41,402 nt of DNA, taken from contig JAFOFC010000064.1 in NCBI GenBank assembly GCA_017387515.1, positions 1-41,402 on the forward strand. Reading direction: 5' to 3'. Source of the stretch: Paludibacteraceae bacterium. GTDB lineage: Bacteria; Bacteroidota; Bacteroidia; Bacteroidales; Paludibacteraceae. The translations under genes were made by a program, and so were the position numbers. Shown here one piece after another: positions 15,071-23,674 of this stretch (positions within the stretch are counted from its first letter, which is position 1; the number at the start of each line of letters is the position of its first letter). The notes under the pieces are model-generated. The model did no database searches, was not told the origin of the DNA, and saw only the letters and a list, made by a program, of their open reading frames with translations.

Positions 15071-15581
15071 AGAAGATATTAGCCGCATCAAGGCCTTTGT
15101 TTTTGATATTGACGGGGTATTGTCTAGTCAAACAGTTACCCTATCGTCAGAAGGCGAACCCATCCGAACCGCTAACTTGCGCGATGGTTTTGCCTTGCAA
15201 CTAGCCGTAAAAATGGGCTACAAAATTGCCATCATTAGCGGAGCACATAACCAGTACCTACGCGTGCGTTTTGAAGGACTAGGCATTACAGACATCTACC
15301 TAGGAGCCTCCGAAAAAACGGCTGCCTACCACGATTTTATTACCAAAAATAATTTATCGAGCGATGTGGTACTATACATGGGCGACGATATTCCCGATGT
15401 GCCCGTTATGAAGTTAGTGGGCACCCCTACCTGCCCTGCCGATGCTGCCGTAGAGGTAAAAGATATTGCCAAATACGTATCGCTTTACAACGGCGGATGT
15501 GGATGTGCAAGAGACGTAATAGAGCAAGTGCTAAAAGCACAAAACAATTGGTTAACAAGTAATTCTGCATTTACATGGTAA
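15057..15581 (+). CDS. KdsC-like HAD phosphatase
   Basis: The 174-residue HAD-family hydrolase has the catalytic DxD at D17/D19 in FVFDIDGVLSS, motif II in AIISG, and the metal-binding MGDDIPDVPVM. Like KdsC, it lacks a cap domain and so should act as a tetramer; KdsC makes Kdo from Kdo-8-phosphate in lipopolysaccharide synthesis. The usual TDG after DGVL is SSQ here and the C-terminus has GGCGCARD, so the true substrate may differ. It overlaps its neighbours on both sides (14 nt and 7 nt). Confidence 0.78.
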   Translation: MTNFKEDISRIKAFVFDIDGVLSSQTVTLSSEGEPIRTANLRDGFALQLAVKMGYKIAIISGAHNQYLRVRFEGLGITDIYLGASEKTAAYHDFITKNNLSSDVVLYMGDDIPDVPVMKLVGTPTCPADAAVEVKDIAKYVSLYNGGCGCARDVIEQVLKAQNNWLTSNSAFTW

Positions 15582-16549
15582 CAATCAAAACATGGCTCCA
15601 ACTAATTCGTTGGAAAAACATACTATTTTTGGCCTACATTGTAGCCAGTTTATTTTATGGTGTAGTAATGCCTTATTTGGCACAATACCACATCATCCCC
15701 GCCAATAGCGGCCTACTATTTGGTCTGTTATTGGGTTCTACGGTACTAATTGCCGCTGGTGGTTATGTTATTAACGACTATTTTGATACCAAAATTGACG
15801 AGATAAATCGCCCTACCAAGGTAATTGTAGGCAAAAGCGTTACCCGTGCACAAGCAGCCATGGGTTTTCAAATCTTATTAGGATTGGGTGTTTTGTGTGG
15901 ATTATGCCTAGCAGTTTTATTGCGCGATGTTACCATTGGACTGATTTACATTGTTATTTCTGGCCTTCTTTGGTTTTATTCGTCTAGCTACAAGCGTCAA
16001 CTCATTATTGGCAACCTAATGATTGCCGTATGTGCATTTATGTCGTGTTTTATGATTGGTTATGTAGTTAATACACAACTAATTCAAACTTACCAATCGC
16101 TTATTTACCAAACACCTATTATCATTGATATTTATGCGTGGACTGCTGGTTTTGGTTTGTTTTCTTTCTTATTTACCTTTTTGCGCGAAATTATTAAAGA
16201 TATTGACGACATAGAGGGTGACCGCGAAATGGAATGCCACACCATTCCTATTGTATGGGGCATTGGTACTACTAAAATCATTTTAATGGCATTAACCATT
16301 GGTATTTTATTGCTTACAGGCTATGCTGCATTAGCATACATTCCATTTACTAACGATACCATTACATTGCGCTATTACGTATTTGGCATGGCCATCCCCA
16401 TGTTGATTTTACTTTGCTGGATAGGCATTGCCAAAAAACGCAGTCAATGGCAACAAATTAGCCAATTTGTTAAGTTTATTATGCTGATTGGTTGTTCGTA
16501 TGCACTAGTGGTGTATTACCTATATTATATAAATAGCCTGCCTGCATGA
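15575..16549 (+). CDS. UbiA-family prenyltransferase
   Basis: The 324-residue protein has about eight to nine membrane helices. The first Asp-rich motif NDYFDTKIDEINRPTK and the second KDIDDIEGDREM bind the Mg-prenyl diphosphate. The family joins prenyl chains to aromatic or polar acceptors. Bacteroidota members near KdsC-like and Maf genes are often named geranylgeranylglycerol-phosphate geranylgeranyltransferase, but the acceptor cannot be read from the sequence. Start and stop overlap both neighbours (7 nt and ATGA). Confidence 0.82.
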   Translation: MVTIKTWLQLIRWKNILFLAYIVASLFYGVVMPYLAQYHIIPANSGLLFGLLLGSTVLIAAGGYVINDYFDTKIDEINRPTKVIVGKSVTRAQAAMGFQILLGLGVLCGLCLAVLLRDVTIGLIYIVISGLLWFYSSSYKRQLIIGNLMIAVCAFMSCFMIGYVVNTQLIQTYQSLIYQTPIIIDIYAWTAGFGLFSFLFTFLREIIKDIDDIEGDREMECHTIPIVWGIGTTKIILMALTIGILLLTGYAALAYIPFTNDTITLRYYVFGMAIPMLILLCWIGIAKKRSQWQQISQFVKFIMLIGCSYALVVYYLYYINSLPA

Positions 16550-17151
16550 TGCTAGCCGATAAAATAAAAAAGTACCACGTAGTTTTGGTATCGCAATCGC
16601 CTAGGCGAAGAGAACTGCTAAAAGGATTGGAAATAGCCTTTGAAGCTACATCGGTAGATGCTGACGAAACCTACCCTACGCACTTACAAGGAGCAGAAGT
16701 TCCTTGTTTTATTACACAAGCCAAGGCACAAGCATACGTACCCTTTTTGCAAGAAAACACTTTGGCCATTACTGCCGACACGGTAGTTTCTATCGACGGA
16801 AAAATATTGGGCAAACCTGCCAACAAAGCAGAGGCCATAGAAATGCTACGCACCCTATCGGGCAATAAGCACGAGGTAATAACGGCAGTTTGCCTATTTA
16901 CTAAACGCAATAAACGATTATTTAATGCCGTTAGCGAGGTATACTTTAAACCTTTATCAGACCAAGAAATAGAACATTACATCGATACCTACCAACCTTT
17001 TGACAAGGCTGGATCGTACGGAGTGCAAGAATGGATTGGCTACATTGGCATTGAAAAGATTGTAGGATCGTATTACAATGTAATGGGACTTCCTATTCAG
17101 CGATTGTACCAAGAACTAACCCATTTTATACAAGAAGATGAAAAAATATAG
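16546..17151 (+). CDS. maf: Maf-like nucleotide pyrophosphatase
   Basis: The 201-residue protein has the Maf/YhdE start VSQSPRRRELLKGL, the TADTVVSIDGKILGKP block and the late YQPFDKAGSYGVQEWIG, which mark house-cleaning enzymes that hydrolyse dTTP/UTP and modified nucleotides. The QEWIG form is that of the dTTP/UTP (YhdE) group. It starts inside the UbiA stop (ATGA) and overlaps the lipoprotein gene by 14 nt. With MazG at 1260 the window has two nucleotide-pool cleaners, but they are not linked. Confidence 0.9.
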   Translation: MMLADKIKKYHVVLVSQSPRRRELLKGLEIAFEATSVDADETYPTHLQGAEVPCFITQAKAQAYVPFLQENTLAITADTVVSIDGKILGKPANKAEAIEMLRTLSGNKHEVITAVCLFTKRNKRLFNAVSEVYFKPLSDQEIEHYIDTYQPFDKAGSYGVQEWIGYIGIEKIVGSYYNVMGLPIQRLYQELTHFIQEDEKI

Positions 17152-17548
17152 TTACCTTATAGTTGTTGCTTTATTGGGTTGTTTAGCCGCGTGCAAAACG
17201 GCCAAAAAATCGTCTATGCAAGATAACGTGCAAGATTTACCTACCCCAACCATTGTAGGCAACGATAGCGACGAGCATGGTTGCAAAGCATCGGCAGGAT
17301 ACACATGGAGCGAGATAAAAGGAGAATGCGTGCGTGTTTGGGAAGTAGGAAGCAAATTGGTTTACACGCCTGCTAATGATACGCAAGAAGTAACCACATT
17401 TGTTGTATTTAGCACAGACAGCACCCAATTAGAAACATTTGGAGCCAACCCACAAATTTGGACTCGAACCGAAGGTACAGCATCATGGACATCGGCCGAT
17501 AAAAAGCAAATCTTAGAACACACCCAACAAGGTTGGATGTTGAAATAA
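17138..17548 (+). CDS. Small lipoprotein with GC..SAGYxWS motif
   Basis: The 136-residue product has a lipoprotein signal (LIVVALLGCLAAC, lipidated Cys at 19) and a short polar spacer. A Cys-bracketed unit HGCKASAGYTWSEIKGECVR (about 46-65) follows, which I associate with small Bacteroidota periplasmic lipoproteins, then a beta-rich domain (KLVYTPANDTQEVTTFVVFS, the rest to 136) that may bind an acidic or membrane partner. Function unknown. It is the last gene of the plus-strand run; the tRNA-Ala promoter follows within 20 nt and no separate terminator is evident. Confidence 0.65.
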   Translation: MKKYSYLIVVALLGCLAACKTAKKSSMQDNVQDLPTPTIVGNDSDEHGCKASAGYTWSEIKGECVRVWEVGSKLVYTPANDTQEVTTFVVFSTDSTQLETFGANPQIWTRTEGTASWTSADKKQILEHTQQGWMLK

Positions 17549-17566
17549 AAGAATTTAAGCATACTA

Positions 17567-17597
17567 TTGCATAAATAAAAACTGCGTTGTATATTTG
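17567..17597 (+). promoter_or_regulatory. Promoter of tRNA-Ala, -7 box inside an inverted repeat
   Basis: TTG (17567-17569), 20 nt, TATATTTG (17590-17597). TGCGTTG (17583-17589) and CAACGCA (17598-17604) are perfect arms on each side of the -7 box. Confidence 0.65.
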
Positions 17598-17607
17598 CAA
17601 CGCATTT

Positions 17608-17681
17608 GGGGGTTTAGCTCATCTGGCTAGAGCGCGACACTGGCAGTGTCGAGGTGACCGGTTCGAGTCCGGTAATCTCCA
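17608..17681 (+). tRNA. tRNA-Ala (GGC)
   Basis: 74 nt: acceptor GGGGGTT / AATCTCC with G-T pairs, D arm GCTC...GAGC, anticodon stem CGACA/TGTCG with loop CTGGCAG (anticodon GGC), T-arm CCGGTTCGAGTCCGG, discriminator A. No encoded CCA. Confidence 0.95.
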
Positions 17682-17683
17682 CA

Positions 17684-17717
17684 AAAAAGCATCGGCAAAC
17701 GCCGATGCAATTTTTTT
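17684..17717 (+). terminator. Terminator after tRNA-Ala
   Basis: GCATCGGC (17689-17696), AAAC, GCCGATGC (17701-17708), then seven T. Perfect 8-bp stem; the A-run before it allows action on the other strand too. Confidence 0.88.
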
Positions 17718-17728
17718 GTAGAGATTGG

Positions 17729-17842
17729 AGTTGAATAAAAAGATGTAGTTCAAGGCTTGCGAGCCTGAAAAACCGGAGTTTACTAAGGTAAATGAGGATT
17801 TTGAAGGCAAGCGTAACGCAGAAATACACTTTTTATTCAGCT
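17729..17842. repeat. 114-nt structured inverted repeat with three inner arms
   Basis: AGTTGAATAAAAAG (17729-17742) pairs with CTTTTTATTCAGCT (17829-17842) over 14 positions, one a G-T pair. Inside are three smaller hairpins: AGGCT-TGCG-AGCCT (17753-17766), TTTAC/GTAAA (17779-17792), GCG-TAA-CGC (17811-17819). There is no coding sign and no T-run. It ends 10 nt before the DJ-1 stop codon. It may be a non-autonomous mobile element or structured RNA. A short reading frame through it and the tRNA is not a gene. Confidence 0.6.
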
Positions 17843-17852
17843 ACATGGCTTA

Positions 17853-18398
17853 TTACAAATACATCATCGCCTTGCCAATAGAAGAAGCCCTCTCCTCGCC
17901 CACCAAGGTGGCAGCAATGGCCAACGCAAAATCTAACGATACGCCTGGGCCCTTTCCTGTAATGATGTTACCGTCTTTTACTACGTTTTGGTTGGCTTGC
18001 ACCAAAGCACCGCCCAAACCGCCTTCGCAACCAGGATAGCAAATGGCTTTTTTACCCTCTAGAATACCCAAACCGCCAAATACCATGGGGGCAGCACAAA
18101 TAGCAGCTAGTGGCAATCCTTTAGCGTTGTGTTCTTGTAGCATAGCACACAAACCGCTGTGAGCCGCCAAATTGGTAGTTCCAGGCATGCCACCTGGCAA
18201 AATTAAGTAACCTTCGGTGGGTTCTACATCGGCAAATACCATATCGGTTACCATGGTAACGCCATGGGCAGAGGTTACGTGCAACGTATCGTAAATAGAC
18301 ACGGTTTTAACCTCTACGCCTGCACGGCGCAATACATCTACTACGCTCAAGGCTTCGATATCTTCAAAACCGTTGGCAAAAAATACATAGTGTTTCAT
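17853..18398 (-). CDS. DJ-1/PfpI (YajL-like) family protein
   Basis: The 181-residue protein has the DJ-1 layout: FFANGFEDIEALSVVDVLRRAG with the acidic residue near the active site, the nucleophile elbow Cys101 in AAICAAPMVFG, and GPGVSLDFALAIAATLVG. It is close in size to YajL and ThiJ. Relatives act as protein/nucleotide deglycases or redox chaperones; the exact role is debated, and nothing here decides it. It stands apart from its neighbours: a cloverleaf repeat lies upstream (18435-18498) and the 114-nt inverted repeat downstream. Confidence 0.88.
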   Translation of the reverse strand: MKHYVFFANGFEDIEALSVVDVLRRAGVEVKTVSIYDTLHVTSAHGVTMVTDMVFADVEPTEGYLILPGGMPGTTNLAAHSGLCAMLQEHNAKGLPLAAICAAPMVFGGLGILEGKKAICYPGCEGGLGGALVQANQNVVKDGNIITGKGPGVSLDFALAIAATLVGEERASSIGKAMMYL

Positions 18399-18434
18399 AT
18401 TATTCGTTGATTATTCAAAGCTTCGCTTTTCATG

Positions 18435-18498
18435 ATTTCAGGCTTCGCCTTAGCATAGTTCAAACAAGTTTGACTCTGCTTTCGGCTTGCACTGAAAT
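18435..18498 (-). repeat. Cloverleaf repeat, intergenic copy (DJ-1/flippase)
   Basis: 64 nt. Closing stem ATTTCAG (18435-18441) / CTGAAAT (18492-18498); arm GCT...AGC (18442-18454); central hairpin AGT, bulged T, CAAAC-AA-GTTTG, ACT (18457-18475); arm TGC...GCA (18477-18491). It lies in the 104-nt gap between the DJ-1 gene and the flippase gene. The strand is given relative to the coding copies in the LysM gene. Confidence 0.75.
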
Positions 18499-18502
18499 TC
18501 GT

Positions 18503-20002
18503 TTAGGGGTTGGGGCGTTTAAAGTATTTGCCTATAAATGGTAAGGTGGCTAGGGGTAAATCTTTTTTTACTAAATAAGCAACAAAAACAAGTAGCAACG
18601 CTACCTTTATGATGTAATTTACCCACACCAAAGGAGTTACGGCAAAATGGTTGATAACTAACAAGGCCATGGTAAGCAATAAATATTTACCAAATTTGCG
18701 CAAATCGTAAGGCAAAGGCATGTATTTATTACCCAACAGGTACGATATAAGCATCATGGTAAAGAAAGCGCCAAACGAGGCAAAACCAGCGCCTATCAAC
18801 CCCAAACGTGGCACCAAGAACCACAACAGTAACACATTAATTACCAATCCAATAGCCGATATTATAAAACCATAATAGGTTTTATCGGTTAGCTTATACC
18901 ATATTGATAAATTGGAGTATATGCCTTGAAATAAGTAAGAGAACAGCACAATGGGCACCACCACCAATCCACTCCAATAACTTTCGTGAATCAATAATTT
19001 AATGATGTCGATAAACAATATCATGCCTAAACAAATCAGCAACGAGGTAAGCACATAATACTTCATGGTATCGGCATACATTTGTTCTTTGCCAACCGAA
19101 CGGCTTTTGTCAAATACAAAGGGTTCGTATGCGTATCGAAAGGCTTGCGAGAACATCATCATTACCATAGCTACCTTAAAACAGGCTCCGTAAATACCCA
19201 GCTGCGCCACAGCAATTTCTTGATTATCGTATAGGTAAGGGAAAATAATTTTATCGATGGTTTGATTCATAATGCCCACTACCCCTAGCATTAACAAAGG
19301 CAACGAATAATGCAACATTTTTTTTAGCAACCCCCATTTAAAAGCATATTTACCCTGAAATACGTAAGGCATCAAAATAAGGGTAACCACCAATGTAGAA
19401 ATAAAGTTGGCAACAAAAATATACCCTACTTGGTAGTTGGGCCTATAAAACCAATCGATTAATTGAGGAGCCGTTTCCCATAAATACGGACACAACAGCA
19501 AGAAGAACAGGTTCATGCCAATATTGGCAAAAATCATGGCAAACTTAATAACCGCAAAAGCTATGGGACGTTTTTTGTAGCGCAAATAGGCAAAAGGGAT
19601 GCAATCAAAGGCATCCATGGCCGTAATACAAACCATCATACCCACAAATTCTGGATACTTTTGGTATCCTAGCGATTGGGCAATGGGATGGATAAATGCC
19701 ATACATACCACCACAAAAATAAGCGATGTGGCAAACAAACTAGTAAGGGCTGTTTTGTAAACGGTATTGGGATTTTCGTTGGCATCGCTCATAAAACGAA
19801 ACATACCCGTTTCCATACCGTAGGTTAAGATTACCATCATCAATGCTGTCCAAGCATATAAGTTGGTAACAATGCCATAATCGGCCGACGACGACAACAC
19901 GTAGGTGTAAAGTGGTACTAGGCACCAGTTCAAAAACCGCCCCACAATGCTACTAATGCCATATATGGCAGTATCTTTAAATAAACCTTTAATTGCAGAC
20001 AT
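18503..20002 (-). CDS. Polysaccharide flippase (Wzx/MATE-like)
   Basis: The 499-residue protein has about 12-14 membrane helices. It begins GLFKDTAIYGISSIVGRFLN, the usual amphipathic entry of the polysaccharide-biosynthesis (PST) flippase group, and ends in a short basic tail. These proteins turn over lipid-linked oligosaccharides across the inner membrane. The cargo is unknown; the dTDP-rhamnose genes at 24699-27134 could feed the same glycan, which is inference. It starts 2 nt after ruvB, so it is co-transcribed with ruvB and the GldA-like gene. Confidence 0.85.
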   Translation of the reverse strand: MSAIKGLFKDTAIYGISSIVGRFLNWCLVPLYTYVLSSSADYGIVTNLYAWTALMMVILTYGMETGMFRFMSDANENPNTVYKTALTSLFATSLIFVVVCMAFIHPIAQSLGYQKYPEFVGMMVCITAMDAFDCIPFAYLRYKKRPIAFAVIKFAMIFANIGMNLFFLLLCPYLWETAPQLIDWFYRPNYQVGYIFVANFISTLVVTLILMPYVFQGKYAFKWGLLKKMLHYSLPLLMLGVVGIMNQTIDKIIFPYLYDNQEIAVAQLGIYGACFKVAMVMMMFSQAFRYAYEPFVFDKSRSVGKEQMYADTMKYYVLTSLLICLGMILFIDIIKLLIHESYWSGLVVVPIVLFSYLFQGIYSNLSIWYKLTDKTYYGFIISAIGLVINVLLLWFLVPRLGLIGAGFASFGAFFTMMLISYLLGNKYMPLPYDLRKFGKYLLLTMALLVINHFAVTPLVWVNYIIKVALLLVFVAYLVKKDLPLATLPFIGKYFKRPNP

Positions 20003-20004
20003 GG

Positions 20005-21033
20005 TTAAAACAAGGCATTTTCGTAACCCGACGAGAATCGGCTACGTTTTAAATGTTGATACGCTAAATCGGTTACTTCTCTACCCCTTGGCGTACGTTT
20101 AATAAATCCTTCCTTGATTAAATAAGGTTCGTATACATCTTCTACCGTTCCTGCATCTTCGCCCAAAGCGGTAGCAATGGTGGTTAAACCAACCGGACCT
20201 CCTCCAAACTTATCGATAATGGTGGTTAAAATTTTGTTGTCAATTTCGTCCAAACCAAACGAGTCGATGTTTAAGGCTTCTAGGCCATAGCAGGCAATGT
20301 CTTTGTCGATAACGCCATCGGCTTTTACTTGTGCAAAGTCGCGCACACGACGTAGCAAAGCATTGGCAATACGAGGCGTTCCCCTACTACGACGAGCAAT
20401 TTCTACGGCAGCATCCTCGTAAATAGGGGTATCTAAAATAGCCGCCGAACGTTTTACAATAGAGGTAAGAATAGCCGTATCGTAATATTCAAAATGGCTA
20501 TTGATACCAAAACGGGCACGCAACGGACTGGTTAACAAACCACTACGCGTGGTAGCCCCAATCAAGGTAAACGGATTTAAATCAATTTGAATAGAACGAG
20601 CACTAGGGCCTTTATCTATCATAATATCAATACGATAGTCTTCCATGGCCGAATACAAATACTCTTCTACCACAGGGCTTAATCGATGAATTTCGTCAAT
20701 AAAAAGCACATCGTTGGGCTCTAAACTGGTTAGCAACCCTGCCAAATCGCCGGGTTTATCTAAAACAGGACCCGATGTAATTTTAAAGCCCACCCCTAAT
20801 TCGTTGGCAATGATATTAGACAAGGTAGTTTTGCCCAACCCCGGAGGGCCATGCAACAACACATGGTCTAATGCCTCCTCGCGCATACGAGCCGCTTGCA
20901 CAAAAATCTTTAGGTTTTCTACAATGGCATTTTGTCCTTTAAAATCGGCAAAAGTAAGCGGACGAAGCACGTTTTCAAAATCGTTTTCGCGCTCGCCACG
21001 GCTTTTGCGTATATCAAAATTAGTATCCATCAT
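20005..21033 (-). CDS. ruvB: Holliday junction branch migration helicase RuvB
   Basis: The 342-residue AAA+ motor drives branch migration with RuvA. Walker A is [10 protein letters not shown], Walker B is [10 protein letters not shown], sensor 1 is [10 protein letters not shown], the arginine-finger region is SPLRARFG, and the C-terminal winged helix ends [15 protein letters not shown]. Length and motifs are standard. It starts within the stop of the ABC gene (ATGA), with a second ATG next to it. RuvA and RuvC are not in the window. Confidence 0.97.
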   Translation of the reverse strand: MMDTNFDIRKSRGERENDFENVLRPLTFADFKGQNAIVENLKIFVQAARMREEALDHVLLHGPPGLGKTTLSNIIANELGVGFKITSGPVLDKPGDLAGLLTSLEPNDVLFIDEIHRLSPVVEEYLYSAMEDYRIDIMIDKGPSARSIQIDLNPFTLIGATTRSGLLTSPLRARFGINSHFEYYDTAILTSIVKRSAAILDTPIYEDAAVEIARRSRGTPRIANALLRRVRDFAQVKADGVIDKDIACYGLEALNIDSFGLDEIDNKILTTIIDKFGGGPVGLTTIATALGEDAGTVEDVYEPYLIKEGFIKRTPRGREVTDLAYQHLKRSRFSSGYENALF

Positions 21034-21728
21034 GCAGTTAATTCGCGGAATAATGTTTCCAATTGTTCGGCAGAGAGGCCATCTACAGCCCTATCTGCCA
21101 CTAGTTCACCTTTACGCAACACCAAAAAACGGTCGCAAATAGCAGTTACCTCTTGCATAATGTGCGTACTAAACAAAACCGTTCTTTCTTTGCCAAATTC
21201 TTGAATCAAATTTCTAATATCCACCAACTGATTAGGATCTAAACCTGTGGTGGGTTCGTCTAATATCAGCACTTTAGGGTTATGAATAAGGGCTTGTGCC
21301 AACCCTACCCGTTGTCGATAACCTTTAGAAAGCTGACCTATTTTTTTATGACACTCACTGCTTAACCCCGTACGCTCTATCATTTCGTCTACTCTGCTAG
21401 CCGTTTGGTTGCCCAATTGGTATAGATTAGCCGTAAAAGTAAGCGATTCGCGCACGTACATATCCAGGTACAGCGGATTGTGTTCGGGCAAATACCCTAC
21501 CAAACGTTGCACAGCCAATCGGTCTTTTTGAGCATCCAAACCATCTACTATCACACGGCCTGCATCGGGCATACAAAAACCCATAGCAATTTTCATGGTG
21601 GTAGATTTTCCTGCCCCATTAGGACCTAAAAAACCCACTATCTGGCCTTTATCAACAGAAAAAGACAAATCGGTTAACACCTGTTGGGTGCCGTATCGTT
21701 TGGACAAATTAGAAACTTGTAAACTCAC
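21030..21728 (-). CDS. GldA-like ABC transporter ATP-binding protein
   Basis: The 232-residue ATPase has Walker [10 protein letters not shown] (about 36-44), the Q-loop segment [17 protein letters not shown] that is characteristic of GldA-type proteins, signature [15 protein letters not shown], Walker [14 protein letters not shown] and the switch His in STHIM. GldA is about 298 residues, so this is a shorter version without the extra C-terminal domain. It should pair with an ABC-2 permease; none is in the window. It leads the gldA-like/ruvB/flippase unit; a TATCTTTA box upstream (21772-21765) is one base off consensus. Confidence 0.82.
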   Translation of the reverse strand: MSLQVSNLSKRYGTQQVLTDLSFSVDKGQIVGFLGPNGAGKSTTMKIAMGFCMPDAGRVIVDGLDAQKDRLAVQRLVGYLPEHNPLYLDMYVRESLTFTANLYQLGNQTASRVDEMIERTGLSSECHKKIGQLSKGYRQRVGLAQALIHNPKVLILDEPTTGLDPNQLVDIRNLIQEFGKERTVLFSTHIMQEVTAICDRFLVLRKGELVADRAVDGLSAEQLETLFRELTA

Positions 21729-21824
21729 AATAATTGGTATTGGTTGTTGCTAAAATAATTTTGTAAAGATAGCGAAAATACTAATTTGCGCAAACACTTG
21801 CATGCAGATTTAAGATTTTATCAT

Positions 21825-21832
21825 TACTTTTG
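21825..21832 (+). promoter_or_regulatory. -7 box of thiL
   Basis: TACTTTTG fits TAnnTTTG. It overlaps the alternative start at 21830, so translation should start at 21860. Confidence 0.55.
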
Positions 21833-21859
21833 CGTATTCATTTCAACACCTATTTATAT

Positions 21860-22897
21860 ATGGCAAAAACCGAAATTTCAACATTAGGCGAATTTGGACT
21901 GATTAAACACTTGGCCAAACACATTCAATTAGAAAATAAATCGTCAGAAAAAGGCATAGGCGACGATGCGGCAGTACTAAATTACACAGGCAAAAACACA
22001 CGCGCTTTGGTTACTACCGACCTATTATTAGAAGGTATTCATTTTGACCTTACTTATGTACCTTTAAAACATTTAGGATACAAAGCTGCCATGGTCAATA
22101 TTTCGGATATTTTTGCCATGAATGGCACTCCCAAACAAATTACCGTATCTATTGGCATTGACAAACGTTTTGGCGTAGAAGATGTAGAAGAATTGTACGC
22201 AGGCATTCTTTTGGCTTGTAACCGACACCATGTAGACGTAGTGGGCGGCGATACAACCAGTTCGCTAACAGGACTTTGCATTAGCATTACCTGTATTGGT
22301 GAAGGCGAAGTAGGTAAAATTGCCTACCGCAGCGGTGCTAAACAAAACGATTTAATTTGCGTATCGGGCAATTTAGGCGCGGCTTACATGGGCTTGCAAC
22401 TATTAGAACGCGAAAAACGCCTGTTCCAAAATGACAAAAATTTAGAAGGCGTTCAACCCGACTTTGCCGGAAAAGAATACATCATCCAACGCCAACTAAA
22501 ACCCGAAGCACGTGGCGATATTATTAAAACCTTGGCCGATGCAGGCATTGTGCCTACCTCTATGATGGATATTTCTGATGGATTATCGTCTGAATTATTC
22601 CATATTTGCGACCAAAGTGGCGTAGGATGCACCATTTACGAAGACAAAATTCCTATTGACTACGAAACAGCCATGATGGCCGAGGAATTTAACATGAACC
22701 TAGTTACTGCAGCCCTAAACGGAGGCGAAGACTACGAATTGTTGTTTACCGTTCCGCTTGAAATGCACGAAAAAATTAACCAAGTAAAAGACGTGCACGT
22801 AATTGGCTACATTACCGAAGCAGGCGCAGGCAAATACCTTACCACCCGCGACGGCGCTGCCATTGAGCTAAAAGCACAAGGCTGGGTACATTTATAA
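21860..22897 (+). CDS. thiL: Thiamine-monophosphate kinase
   Basis: The 345-residue ThiL phosphorylates thiamine monophosphate to the diphosphate cofactor used, for example, by transketolase. It has GEFGLIKHL, the metal site GIGDDAAVL, TTDLLLEGIHFDL, VGGDTTSS and the C-terminal DISDGLSSELFHI and NGGEDYELLFTV. Slightly longer than the E. coli enzyme (325). I chose the ATG at 21860 because the -7 box overlaps the earlier start. It is single, ending at a repeat-built terminator. Confidence 0.95.
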   Translation: MAKTEISTLGEFGLIKHLAKHIQLENKSSEKGIGDDAAVLNYTGKNTRALVTTDLLLEGIHFDLTYVPLKHLGYKAAMVNISDIFAMNGTPKQITVSIGIDKRFGVEDVEELYAGILLACNRHHVDVVGGDTTSSLTGLCISITCIGEGEVGKIAYRSGAKQNDLICVSGNLGAAYMGLQLLEREKRLFQNDKNLEGVQPDFAGKEYIIQRQLKPEARGDIIKTLADAGIVPTSMMDISDGLSSELFHICDQSGVGCTIYEDKIPIDYETAMMAEEFNMNLVTAALNGGEDYELLFTVPLEMHEKINQVKDVHVIGYITEAGAGKYLTTRDGAAIELKAQGWVHL

Positions 22898-22899
22898 TA

Positions 22900-22983
22900 G
22901 TGGAGAGTTGAGAGTGGAGAAATGAGAAATGAGAGGGCAGAAACAAAAATTTCTCCTTTCTCCTTTCTCATTTCTCATTTTTT
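22900..22983 (+). terminator. Inverted heptamer arrays acting as thiL terminator
   Basis: Six 7-nt units (GTGGAGA, GTTGAGA, GTGGAGA, AATGAGA twice, GGGCAGA; 22900-22941) are opposed by four complementary units (TTTCTCC twice, TTTCTCA twice; 22950-22977), then a T-run. The arms can pair over more than 14 bases. The rplY -7 box starts 4 nt later. Confidence 0.65.
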
Positions 22984-22986
22984 TAC

Positions 22987-23085
22987 TATCTTTGCCCCGC
23001 TTTTTAAAACAGTGTGATGGGAATCGGGTCGCCAACACCAAAAGCATAACGACAGACCCTGAATTTTAGTAACACAATTTTATTT
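22987..23085 (+). promoter_or_regulatory. rplY promoter and 5' leader
   Basis: TATCTTTG (22987-22994) is a full -7 match. The leader of about 85 nt contains GGGTC (23026-23030) able to pair with GACCC (23055-23059), in competition with GTCG (23028-23031) / CGAC (23050-23053). This could be a control structure, but no known leader class is claimed. Confidence 0.45.
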
Positions 23086-23655
23086 ATGAAAACTTTTGAA
23101 TTGAGCGGTACTATCAGAACCGACTTAGGCAAAAAAGCCAGCAAAGCTATCCGTGCTAACGAATCTATTCCTTGCGTACTTTACGGAGGTAAAGAAAATG
23201 TAAACTTTACTGTAACTCAAGCTGCTGTTCGCAAATTGATTTACTCTCCTAACATTTACGCTATCAAATTGACCATCGACGGCAAAACTTACAATGCTGT
23301 ATTAAAAGATGCTCAATATCACCCAGTTTCTGACAACATCCTTCACTTAGACTTCTTAGAAGTATTCGAAGACAAACCAATCATCTTCAGTGTTCCTGTT
23401 AAAACCGAAGGTTTGGCTGTAGGTGTACGTGCCGGTGGTAAACTATCACTAGTATTGCGTAAACTAAAAGTTAAAGCTGTTTACACCAACATCCCAGAAG
23501 TTTTGGTAGTAAACGTAGAAAACTTGGAACTAGGCAAAACCATCAAAGCAGGCGAATTGTCTTACGAAGGTTTGCAAATTGTAAACAACAAAGACAACGT
23601 AGTAGTTGCTGTTCAATTGACCAGAGCTGCTCGTGGTGCTCAAGCAAAGGGATAA
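23086..23655 (+). CDS. rplY: 50S ribosomal protein L25 (Ctc form)
   Basis: The 189-residue protein has the L25 domain (1-90; [28 protein letters not shown]), which binds 5S rRNA, and the longer TL5/Ctc C-terminal domain (about 95-180) with alternating beta strands. It ends in an Ala/Arg/Gly tail. Codons are those of a highly expressed gene (many AAC, GGT, GAA). The order rplY-pth is widespread and seen here with 19 nt between them. It has its own promoter and a long leader. Confidence 0.94.
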   Translation: MKTFELSGTIRTDLGKKASKAIRANESIPCVLYGGKENVNFTVTQAAVRKLIYSPNIYAIKLTIDGKTYNAVLKDAQYHPVSDNILHLDFLEVFEDKPIIFSVPVKTEGLAVGVRAGGKLSLVLRKLKVKAVYTNIPEVLVVNVENLELGKTIKAGELSYEGLQIVNNKDNVVVAVQLTRAARGAQAKG

Positions 23656-23674
23656 TCCCACTAACGTAGCATTT

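Noticed and set aside
17614..17829. Reading frame containing ITGLEPVTSTLPVSRSSQMS (minus)
   Set aside because: It is the antisense translation of tRNA-Ala plus the 114-nt repeat, a well-known false gene pattern near tRNAs.
18435..18498. Degenerate tRNA
   Set aside because: The cloverleaf shape and 7-bp stem recall a tRNA, but there is no T-arm TTCGA consensus, no 7-nt anticodon loop, and the closing stem varies freely.
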